Assembly (NCBI GenBank): GCA_026770595.1
Contig: MU634155.1
Location: forward strand, 1 to 15,081
Source: Ochromonadaceae sp. CCMP2298
Taxonomy: Eukaryota; Sar; Synurophyceae; Ochromonadales; Ochromonadaceae
Direction of reading: 5' to 3'
Length of the DNA: 15,081 nucleotides
Notes under the pieces: model-generated
Told to the model about the DNA's origin: nothing
What the model saw: the letters and a program-made list of their open reading frames with translations, nothing else
Databases searched by the model: none
Shown here: in pieces, positions 8,362-15,081 of the stretch
How the letters are laid out: the number at the start of each line of letters is the position of its first letter
How positions within the stretch are numbered: position 1 is the first letter of the stretch
Program-made: the position numbers and the translations under genes

Positions 8362-11187
8362 TTACATGGAGAGGATCGCATCAGCCTTGTCGTCCAGTTG
8401 CAGAAGCTCAGCCTCAAGCTTCCTCATCTTTTCCTTCTTGTCCCTCTGCAGCACCTGTATCTCCTGCAGCTGTGCGAGCTGCTGCGCCCACACACACGGG
8501 AGCAGCCACTGCACCGCGGGGTGCTTGGAGAAAAACTCCCCGGGGTTCTCGTAGTAGTCCGAAGCGCCGTGCTCTGCCAGGCTGCGGCGCAGGGCGTCTC
8601 TCTGGGCGGGCACTGCGTGGAAGTGCTGCAGCATGTTGCGCAGCCACTTCACCAGCTGCGCAGTCAGGGGCAGCGGATAGGGCCGGGGGGTGGTTGTAGT
8701 GCCAGTGCCATTGAAGATGAGTGCTCTAGAGGGGAGACGCTCCTGCAGCCCAGCCGGCAGCTGCGTGTACCAAAGTGGGACGGAGACAGGCACGGAGTCC
8801 ACCACCACGATGCTGGTTCTGAGCCTCTCCTCGATGGGGGCCAGCAGCGTCTCCATCAGCTTAAACTCATCGTTATCCGAGGGGCTGTAGTCTGCCACGA
8901 TCACGCACTCCACCATGACCCGCAGCTTCTCGTCGAAGTTTTGGTTGTGCGAGAGGAAGTAGGGGTGGCGCAGCACCATCTCGATCGAGGGCCGTTTTGT
9001 GTGGTCGTCGTGGCTTAGCATGGTGTTCAGCAGGTGCAACAGCCAGGGAGAGTGCTCCAGGTTCGGTAGGCGCGGCTTCTCCCTCTTCACAATGTCGGTG
9101 TCGGTCTCGAAGGGTTTAACGCCCGTGTGGATGAAGGCCAGCACCTGCCCCAGCATGAAAATGTCTGCCACCACGCCCGTGCTGAACTGGATCACCTCGC
9201 CGGGCACCCCGAACTTGCTCTGCACCTCGTAGGGCTGCATGGTGGTCAGCGTCTGCAGTGTGTGCACAGACGTGCCATTCTCGGGGATGCGCCGGGCCAG
9301 CCCGAAGTCGGTGAGCTTCACGGTGCCGTCCTTCATTATCAGCACGTTCTCGGGACGGATGTCGCGGTGCAGGATGGGGGGATCCATCTGGTGCAGTTTC
9401 TCGACCGCCAGCGTCAACGCCTTCGTGAGCTTGAACTTCACCTGCGGGCTGAGGTCGGGGCACTCTTTGCGCAGCTCTGCGAGGTTCATGAGGCCCAGCT
9501 CGATCACCAGTATGTCCAGCGGCTTTACTCTCCGGCCAAGGTCGAGATCGAATCCGCGATGATACTTTACGATCCCAGCTTCCTCTCTCATGGCGATGTA
9601 GTGCTGGCGCTCCTGGGATTCGAACTTTTTCTGGCCGCTCTTGCTTTGCTTCACCGCTACCAGCTCCTTTGTTCCCGGCACTCTGGGGTCCGAGAAGAGC
9701 CCGTAATATACGATGGCCTCAGCGCCCTCGCCCAGCTTGAAGCCATTCTCCGGGTGATCGTCGCCGATCCACTCGCACTGCTCCTCCTCCGAGTAGAGCT
9801 TACGCTTATTCTCAGGCAGAGCGCGCTGCGCGTTGCACTCCTGCTCAAGGCGTAGCTTGATGCAACGGATCTTCTCCAGCTGCGCCACCAGGGCCGGGTT
9901 GTCCTCAGGCACCACGCGGTGGAACAGGCCCTCGTACGTTACCTCTTTCGGCCAAGGGGCTGATTCGGGCAGCGGGGGGGGCAGCGGGGAGGTCACCGGC
10001 GCCAAGGGCAGAGCACCTGCATCCATAATCACACCCATAGCACCTCTAGGGGGATAAGACACCTCCAGCAGCGCACCACCACCAGCACCTGCATCTAGCG
10101 ATGCCAGTGCAGATGCAAGGGCAGAGGCGGGGGCAGGAGGGTAGTGCGTCTTCCTGCGCTCCTCCTCGCACACCTCCCGCACAGCCGCGATCAGCCCCAA
10201 CTTGGTAGGAGCCCTGCCGCAGTGGTACACCTGAAGGAACTTCCCCATCAGCCTGACGTCGTTGTTCGCCATGGCGTTGATGATGTCATTCAGCGGCTGG
10301 CCGGCAGTGGATTTCATCTGGCCCGGCGCCCAGATCGTGGCGAAGACATCCCTGATGAACATGTTGTCACCTCTGTTGGTGGCCACCCAGAGGAACAGCT
10401 GGCCGCCCGACAGGTATGGGTTGAGCAGATTCCTCAGAAAGAAGGAGACCTGCTCGTGGTGCAGCACGTAGCTGATGGAGATGGTCAGGCGAGTGGCCTT
10501 GTTGAACGCACGATCAAACAGCTCCTTCTGCCGCTGGTCTGGCAGGGTCGATAGCGGTAATTCCCACAGATGGCGCTGGGACCAGTAGAAGGTTCGGCTC
10601 TCGAGGATCTTGTCGTGGCGGAAGCGGTCGTGGAAGAAATCGTCGCGGCTGTCGAAGTCCCTGTACAGGTCCAGGTCGATCCAATCCTCGCGCAGAGGTA
10701 CCGGCTGTCGCAGGAGGCCCGGTGGTCCACGTTGCTGCTGTCCTCGCTCAGCGATGTGCATCTGCGCGAGCTGGGAAGTGAAGTCTCTGTCTCTGTCCTC
10801 CTCGCGCAGATGCTGCGGCTCTCCGGGATAGTTTCCTGGCGAAAGCGGCGACACCGCACGCCTGGCAGGTGCAGGACCCGTCCACAGCATCACGTCGTTG
10901 CCAGGCCCGCGGTCCTCTAGGAGCTCGAGGTAGTGGACCAGGTTCACGAAGGGAAGTGTGTCCTTATACCATCTCTTGATGGTGCCGAGGTTCCTGGCGA
11001 AGTAAATGTGCCACCTGCTGCTGGTGCTGTGACGGAGTAAGAAGTCAATAAATAAAACGTGGACCTAATAGCGGTAGGTAATAACTGACCTCAGTGCTGT
11101 CAGCTTCATACTGCACGGGGGGTCTGCAGCAGTCTCCATCTGGAGGATCTCCCGCAAAGTCTCGATCGCGCGATAGTGCTGGTTCAT
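8362..11187 (-). CDS. IRE1/RNase L-type protein kinase with C-terminal KEN ribonuclease domain, no membrane segment seen
   Basis: The conservative model joins 11187-11090 to 11026-8362 and gives 920 residues. Residues 1-330 are an unrecognised, mostly helical region (for example WHIYFARNLGTIKRWYKD), followed by an Ala/Pro/Gly linker. The kinase domain spans about 455-725: glycine loop GEGAEAIVY (465-473), Lys492 in VAVK, catalytic HRDIRPEN (586-593, Arg replacing the usual Lys) and DFG (606-608). The APE motif is weak, reading QPYEV. The kinase ends KRPSIEMVLRHPYF, the join typical of IRE1 and RNase L. The KEN-like part (about 726-880) has Tyr816, Asn830 and His834 spaced -14, 0 and +4, like Tyr892, Asn906 and His910 of human IRE1. 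In the family, kinase dimers activate RNA cleavage. A coiled coil ends the protein. I see no membrane segment, luminal domain or ankyrin repeats. Coding may extend upstream of 11187. The function is inferred; the family call is good. Confidence 0.82.
11027..11089 (-). other. 63-bp spliceosomal intron in the kinase gene
   Basis: Read on the minus strand, the intron opens GTCAGT at 11089 and closes CCGTCACAG at 11027. It is phase 2: removing it joins LTAL to STSSRWHIYFARN in one frame, continuous with the kinase ORF. Without splicing, the kinase reading frame reaches no ATG before a stop. Confidence 0.75.
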
Positions 11188-11212
11188 GGTGAAGAGGTCT
11201 GGAAGCAGAGGT

Positions 11213-11573
11213 CTGAAAAGCAGTCGAGTTGAAACTCATATGTGTTTTCTCTCGTACTGCGGTGAAGATTGTGCAGGTGTGTGGCTCATCGCGCCAGGTC
11301 TGGTACATCAGAATTCTCCATGCCTCAGGTCTAAAAGCAAAAAGTGGAGAAACTCGAGAAAGCGCGGAAATGACGCCTCTTTGGGCAATCCACACACAAT
11401 CGACGCCACACCTCCGAGTTCCCCAAATTTGCTTGGGAAAAAGGTCCTGAGATTCTGGTGCCTCTTCACCCAACTGTCTCTGCCTCCGCGTCTGTGTCCT
11501 CCCAACCCTCATTTGTGGGCGTATCAGAGTCTCCAGAAGCAGACCTAAGAGACCGCCATTCCCCGTCCCTCAC
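11213..11573 (-). other. Probable intron(s) upstream of the kinase, exon structure unresolved
   Basis: On the minus strand two acceptor-like sites are visible: a T-rich tract ending TTTTAG just before 11330, and TTTTCAG ending at 11213. Both accept phase 2 into plausible coding sequence. Candidate donors are GTGAGG at 11573 and GTGAAG near 11453, both phase 2 in their frames. One coding-like segment (11267-11330, PEAWRILMYQTWRDEP) has no good in-phase donor. Transcript data are needed to choose. Confidence 0.4.
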
Positions 11574-11780
11574 CCCCTCCGTACCCCCCGTCCCCGTCCC
11601 CGTCCCCCCCGTATCCCCCCCAGATGAGGCCCGATCGTGCTCTCCGTGCTGCGGGGCCTCGCCATATTCGTGAACTTAGCAGCAGTCAAGCTGTACGCCG
11701 AATCCCGGAGATAGAGTAGGATAGAGCGAAAGAGTGCAGGAGAGTGGGACTGTGGGCTGGCGCTGGGGCTGAGACTGAGA
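11574..11780 (-). CDS. Candidate internal exon of the minus-strand gene
   Basis: In the same frame as the exon at 11966-12153 there is an open stretch with coding character: Ser/Pro-rich sequence, then LFRSILLYLRDSAYSL, TAAKFTNMARP and STESTIGPHLG, ending in Gly/Arg before a GTGAGG donor at 11573. Acceptor candidates are CAG sites between 11740 and 11790. It may be a middle exon linking the 5' exons at 11966-12488 to the kinase exons. I do not recognise the protein. The exact 5' boundary is uncertain. Confidence 0.35.
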
Positions 11781-11965
11781 CTGCAGCAGAGCCTGATGGA
11801 AAGGGGGGCTGGAGAGGGCTGTGGAGGTGGTAGTGGTGGTGGCAGTGGCGGTGGCGGGGCTGCGAGCGTGGGGGTTAGACTGCCCTTTGGTAGCAGCCCC
11901 CGCCGCCTCTGCCATTGCCTCCGCCTCTACCTCTGCCGCCGCCTCTGCCGTCTCCTCTGTCCTAC

Positions 11966-12488
11966 TGAGTAGAGGTGCAGCTCGTCTGCCTTCGTGGGGG
12001 AGAGGGGGAGGCTGACCAGCTCCGCCGCCAGACCCTTGCCCTGAGCAGACCAGACCCTGCTGACGAAGAACTCTTCCCCCGCGTGAAGAACCAGCTGCTG
12101 CCTGCTGCATTCCATCGGTTCGAGCGCGTGCAGGATGCCGGTGCACAGCTGGTCTGAGAAGAAGGAAATTGGTCGCTGGGATCTTGGACCCGGCACCCCA
12201 GCACCCAGCACACTACCCATTCAGCTCCCCCAGCGTCCACTCACTACCTGCAGTACCCACTCCCTACCAGCAGTACCCAGCATCCCAGCACCGATCACGT
12301 CAAACATCGTCCAGCAACCAGCAGCACCCTCCAGCACCCTCCATCCTCCAGCACCCATCACTCCGGCACCCTCCAGCACCCTCAAGAATCAGGGCCGGGC
12401 GAGGCCCCTGCTGGAGATAGAGTGTGAGCAGCTTACTCTTCTCAATGACGAGAAGCCTGGAGTTTGCGTCGAGGCTGGGGTTTAACAT
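11966..12488 (-). CDS. Two candidate 5' exons, of the kinase gene or of a separate small gene
   Basis: Exon A is 12488-12437 and encodes MLNPSLDANSRLLVIEK from an ATG. Exon B is 12153-11966 and continues NQLCTGILHALEPMEC, later LVLHAGEEFFVSRVW and SPTKADELHLYS. They join across a 283-bp intron (12436-12154) with donor GTAAGC and acceptor CTTCTTCTCAG. Both ends are phase 1, restoring an AAC codon, which is good evidence for real splicing. The next donor is probably GTAGGA at 11965 (phase 0) or GTAGAG at 11930 (phase 2). The intron is filled with degenerate CAGCACCC-type repeats. I recognise no domain. Whether this is the start of the kinase transcript is undecided; the same strand and downstream coding-like exons favour it. 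Confidence 0.45.
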
Positions 12489-12533
12489 TGATTGACCCAC
12501 ACGCAACACTAATTTGTCGATACAGACGCCAAA
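12489..12533. promoter_or_regulatory. 45-bp divergent start region
   Basis: The candidate minus-strand ATG (12488) and the plus-strand LYR ATG (12534) are only 45 bp apart. If both starts are right, the two transcripts must either overlap at their 5' ends or have almost no 5' UTR, and they share one core promoter. The sequence is AT-rich relative to the flanks, with no clear TATA box. Confidence 0.4.
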
Positions 12534-12884
12534 ATGGTGAAACAAAGAACCTCGCGGATGTTGAAGATTGGTTCTTCTTTCGCACACACTCTCCCAGCCA
12601 GATCATCTCTAGCTTCTGTCATTCTGGCTGCGTCATTCTGGCTATCAATGCACCCACTCGTGAGAGATCTGTACAAGCGCTTCATTCAGGTGGGGGCGCG
12701 CTATCCCCAGGGTTTGGACTCCGTGCGAGCCAAGGTGCGCAAAGGCTTCCTGGAGAACGCCCACCTGCAAAGCGAGGTGGAGATAAAGAAAGCCGTCGGC
12801 AAGGGGCGCTACTGGGCGAGAGAGGTTGAAGCCATCTCCCGCTTACACAGGTACCGCACGCTGCGCAAAAGGTACAACTCCTAG
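12534..12884 (+). CDS. LYR-motif protein of the ETFRF1/LYRM5 type
   Basis: The protein is 116 residues from the first ATG. Residues 39-116 match the LYRM5 pattern: RDLYKRFIQVGARYPQG (44-60), a short basic helix, GRYWAREVEAISRL (91-104) and the terminal HRYRTLRKRYNS. ETFRF1 in animals is a small mitochondrial-matrix protein that binds electron transfer flavoprotein and regulates loss of its FAD; members of the LYR family bind acyl carrier protein. That role is carried over from the family. The core alone is 78 residues, close to the size of animal homologues. The first 38 residues are basic, hydroxylated and free of acidic residues, fitting a mitochondrial presequence; a start at Met39 (12648) is the alternative. 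It is followed after 92 bp by another gene on the same strand. Confidence 0.82.
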   Translation: MVKQRTSRMLKIGSSFAHTLPARSSLASVILAASFWLSMHPLVRDLYKRFIQVGARYPQGLDSVRAKVRKGFLENAHLQSEVEIKKAVGKGRYWAREVEAISRLHRYRTLRKRYNS

Positions 12885-12976
12885 ACAGTCGGACGCCCTG
12901 GGCGACAGTGCACCAGATTGATCGGTGTCCGCACGCAGCACACAGGCACAGAAGAAGCGCATTGTGCCTATCGGCC

Positions 12977-14056
12977 ATGCAGAGGGACGTTAAGCGGTGG
13001 GACCAGGACCAGCGGATGATTGCCTTCATGGGGCTGTTCACTGTCACGCGCCAGGGAGACATCCTGGCTGCAGCGCTGCGGTCTGAGCGGAGTGCGGACC
13101 TGGCAGACGTGGCCGGCAGGCTGTCCTCCTACCAGGCATACGACGACAACATCAAGGCCAGCAGCGGACAGAGTTGGGCGGATGGGGATATGCGCGGTTT
13201 GGGCGGTTTAGGCGGGGTGGATGGGGGGAGCGACAGGGGCGGCGATCCGTTTTCCGCAGACGGGTTCTCCCACACCCCCTTCCCCGACAGCAGCGCGCCC
13301 CCCACGCCCATCGTGTGCGAGTACAGCTGCGACGACACGCAGTGCGACTTCGAAGCGGCCCTGCAGAGTGTGCGCCCTATGCGTGGGCAGAGGGGGCAGG
13401 GGGGGCAGGGGAGGCAGAGGGGGCAGAGGGGCGGGCAGGGACAGGGCAGTCAGGAAACGGGGCTCGAGGGCTCTCAGAGTACAGATATGGGCCAATATGC
13501 GGGGCAGAGGCAGGATATGGGGCAGGATATGGGACAGGATATGGGACAGGATATGGGTCAGGGTATGGGACAGGATAGGGAGGGCGTGCTGAGCGAGGAC
13601 GACTGGGTAGTGGCCAGGACAGTCTTCGGAATCGTGCAGGCCAACCGAGCACGCTTCGACCCCCGCGCCAAGGCAGGCTTCCTACTCACCCCCAACCTCA
13701 TCCTCAGGAACAGAGAGCAGCCTTCGGGCCCAGTGGAGGTGATATCCAAGGTCGAGTTGCAGCAGCTGGCCTCTGCAGCAGTACGCGAGAACCTAGCAGT
13801 GCTGGGGGAGATGCTGCCCAACGTGCTGCTGGCGGTCACCTGCCAGACCGTCATCGCAAGTGCATTTGTCTACCACGGTACTCGATACATGCGCGGTACG
13901 GGCTTCAGGTTCGGTGCGGTGGCCAACGGCGCTTGCTTTCTCTACTGCGCGAACTGGGCCTACATGAGTTTCTTCAAGCACGAGGTGTGGCGAGAGCAGC
14001 TCCAGCAGCAAGGGTCCATCTTCTACGAGCCAAAGGGGGGGAAGCCCAAGCTCTGA
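12977..14056 (+). CDS. Unrecognised protein with two C-terminal membrane segments and a Gln/Gly repeat insert
   Basis: The protein is 359 residues from the ATG at 12977 (GCC before the ATG); the open frame further upstream has only a GTG. Residues 1-63 (MQRDVKRWDQDQRMIAF, then ADVAGRLSSYQAYD) look folded. Residues 64-130 are Gly/Asp/Pro-rich with four Cys (114, 118, 123 and the region around them). Residues 135-205 are a low-complexity Gln/Gly/Arg insert with MGQD repeats. Residues 206-275 again look folded. Two hydrophobic stretches at about 279-299 and 311-333 are probable membrane helices, with a short basic loop between them and a hydrophilic tail. I do not recognise the family. Neighbouring mitochondrial genes make an organellar membrane location thinkable but do not prove it. 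Confidence 0.65.
   Translation: MQRDVKRWDQDQRMIAFMGLFTVTRQGDILAAALRSERSADLADVAGRLSSYQAYDDNIKASSGQSWADGDMRGLGGLGGVDGGSDRGGDPFSADGFSHTPFPDSSAPPTPIVCEYSCDDTQCDFEAALQSVRPMRGQRGQGGQGRQRGQRGGQGQGSQETGLEGSQSTDMGQYAGQRQDMGQDMGQDMGQDMGQGMGQDREGVLSEDDWVVARTVFGIVQANRARFDPRAKAGFLLTPNLILRNREQPSGPVEVISKVELQQLASAAVRENLAVLGEMLPNVLLAVTCQTVIASAFVYHGTRYMRGTGFRFGAVANGACFLYCANWAYMSFFKHEVWREQLQQQGSIFYEPKGGKPKL
13511..13570 (+). repeat. Five 12-bp tandem units coding QDMG
   Basis: The unit caggatatgggN is repeated five times in frame (one copy has cagggtatggga) and a partial sixth follows. It encodes Gln-Asp-Met-Gly and sits within a broader GGCAG-rich tract. It resembles the repeats of the RD-rich gene at 4483-7978. 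Confidence 0.88.
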
Positions 14057-14605
14057 TTCCCCCACACGATCCTGCGGTGACAGCGGAAAACGTAGTTTGC
14101 CGCCGCGAGTGTCGCCCCCACAGTTTTGCGTATCCGCGTGTCCTCGATTTGCCTAAGTTACGGGGCGGGAGACCCTTAGCACTATTTGCTGATTGTTTTC
14201 CTCGCAAGCGACTCGTTATAAGCAAAAATAATAATGTAAAAAATGCCCTGGGGCTCCTACTTCTCGTTTAATTATCGCGCAATAACTGTAGAAAGAGTAG
14301 AGTTCTTACTTGTTGAACAGTGTTGAATTAACCACATCTCTGCGGGGTTTGAAAAAACACCAATTTCGCAAAAAAAAAAAAACGATATTTTGCGGGAGAC
14401 TGTTCTATATAGTAGATGAAGTTTTATCGCAATCAAGCTTCATGTAAAGATGTGCAGTGTCAACATTATTACGACCAAATCTCTTGGTATTGTCTCATTG
14501 TTCGTCTGGAAGGACTTATTAGCGTTACCCGGTACCAGATTCCATAAACAGCACCCTTTCAAAACCCACATTTTCCGTCTTGCGAAATTATTATTTCCCA
14601 TTTCC
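14057..14605. other. AT-rich intergenic region, no gene seen
   Basis: GC content falls sharply after the stop at 14056. A run of 13 adenines lies near 14370-14383, useful only as a landmark. Short open frames here, including a 64-codon one at 14450-14644 that runs into the inverted repeat, show no protein features. The first part should contain the 3' UTR of the upstream gene. I found no tRNA or other RNA gene. Confidence 0.5.
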
Positions 14606-14985
14606 AGTAGGCGGAATAAAAGGAAGGGAGAGAAAAAAGCATAATTGGCGCTGATGCCGTAAATAACAGTATATTACGACTATATATTAAAACCAAAATA
14701 AAATAAAAAACATTATTGTATTTGTTCCCTCGGTTGGGACAGGGTTTTTCTTTTTACCAAGACCAGTTTTTGACAGAGGGGGCAGGGTTTTTTGCGAAAC
14801 CCGTGTTGGAAAACTTTTCCGGCACGGGTTTTGACTTTTCCAGTCCCAGTCCTCTGCCAAACAAACACAATAAGAAATATTCGCCACCAAATATATAGTC
14901 GTTATATACTGTAATTTACGGGATCAAGCGCCGATTAATGCTTGTCCCGGCCTTTTTTTCTGTCCCTTCCTTTTATTCCGCCACT
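14606..14985. mobile_element. MITE-like inverted-repeat element of about 380 bp
   Basis: The left arm starts near 14606 and is mirrored by the right arm ending near 14985. The outermost core is a perfect 20-bp match between 14610-14629 (GGCGGAATAAAAGGAAGGGA) and the reverse complement of 14963-14982. Further matched blocks follow in the right order: ggcgct (14647) with agcgcc (14927), ccgtaaat (14657) with atttacgg (14914), acagtatat (14666) with atatactgt (14904), and acgactatatat (14676) with atatatagtcgt (14891). The arms are about 80-95 bp with small indels. The centre holds a hairpin at 14797-14831. There is no coding sequence. A terminus of the form AGTNGGCGGAAT suggests a non-autonomous DNA transposon. 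No convincing target-site duplication is visible, so family assignment is open. Confidence 0.75.
14797..14831. repeat. Central hairpin of the inverted-repeat element
   Basis: aaacccgtg (14797-14805) pairs perfectly with cacgggttt (14823-14831). The inner ttggaaaa/ttttccgg pairs apart from two G-T positions, leaving a single-base centre at 14814. It lies near the midpoint of the larger inverted repeat, so the whole element is close to one long imperfect palindrome. Confidence 0.7.
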
Positions 14986-15081
14986 AAGGGCCGTCTTATA
15001 GGGACCAGGACGCTTTCGTGGGAAAATAACGAAAAATACTGCCAGCAAAAATATTTTTGGCTTTGTCTTTTTGTCCACCTT
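14986..15081. other. AT-rich flank to the right of the inverted-repeat element
   Basis: I see no gene. The stretch contains gggaaaataacgaaaaat and a small ataaa/tttat-type symmetry (aaaaatattttt). A weak resemblance to the inverted left flank (ttatttccca against ttattttccca) hints that the arms may extend further, but this is too short to rely on. Confidence 0.35.

Noticed and set aside
11458-11673. Plus-strand Ser/Pro/Val-rich open frame of 71 codons
   Set aside because: It is antisense to the coding-like segments of the minus-strand gene and owes its look to a CCCCGT repeat. There is no domain and no good start.
12154-12436. CAGCACCC-type repeats read as a plus-strand protein
   Set aside because: The region fits an intron of the minus-strand gene, and the plus-strand frames are pure Ser/Pro/Ala low complexity with no support.
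14450-14644. 64-codon open frame with a basic C-terminus
   Set aside because: It runs into the left arm of the inverted repeat, and has no homology signal that I can see.
14687-14898. Short open frames on both strands inside the inverted-repeat element
   Set aside because: They follow from the palindromic sequence itself, and are too short and compositionally odd to be proteins.
1-15081. CRISPR array, bacterial operon, phage or restriction defence system
   Set aside because: The tandem repeats are in-frame coding repeats without unique spacers. Introns, F-box, TIM50 and LYR proteins show that this is eukaryotic nuclear DNA.
1-15081. tRNA or rRNA genes
   Set aside because: I scanned for the T-loop GTTCRANNC pattern with a matching acceptor stem and found no convincing case. 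A GGTTCGAGC at about 12117 has no surrounding cloverleaf.

Overview
This window reads as nuclear DNA of a eukaryotic protist. The evidence is spliceosomal GT-AG introns that restore reading frames, an F-box/LRR protein, homologues of mitochondrial TIM50 and ETFRF1/LYRM5, and GC-rich coding blocks set in more AT-rich spacers. There are no operons or bacterial ribosome-binding sites. The lineage cannot be fixed from this sequence alone. The F-box/LRR style and compact gene packing would fit a stramenopile or another unicellular alga or protist, but that is a guess.

Layout: (1) 1-501 is AT-richer upstream DNA with a small inverted repeat. (2) 502-2025 (+) is an F-box/leucine-rich-repeat protein. 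(3) 2542-3876 (-) is a TIM50-like mitochondrial import subunit, convergent with the F-box gene. (4) 4483-7978 (+) is a low-complexity protein of about 1100 residues, rich in Arg-Asp/Glu, Gly-Met and Gln. It is divergent from TIM50 and has one intron near its 5' end. (5) 8362-11187 (-) is a kinase followed by a region matching the KEN ribonuclease of IRE1 and RNase L, convergent with gene 4. (6) 11213-12488 (-) holds several coding-like segments, which may be the 5' exons of the kinase gene or a separate gene. (7) 12534-12884 (+) is an ETFRF1/LYRM5-type LYR protein whose start lies only 45 bp from the candidate minus-strand start. (8) 12977-14056 (+) is an unrecognised protein with two predicted C-terminal membrane segments and a Gln/Gly tandem-repeat insert. 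(9) 14057-15081 is AT-rich and non-coding, with an inverted-repeat element of about 380 bp that resembles a MITE.

The most interesting object is the kinase. The three residues used for RNA cleavage in human IRE1 (Tyr892, Asn906, His910, recalled from the literature) are matched in identity and exact spacing by Tyr816, Asn830 and His834. No transmembrane segment, luminal sensor or ankyrin array is visible, and the roughly 400-residue N-terminal region is one I do not recognise. It may be a soluble kinase-RNase with an undescribed sensing input. Two of the other genes, TIM50 and the LYR protein, act in mitochondria. The genes otherwise show no obvious shared pathway, as is normal for nuclear neighbours.
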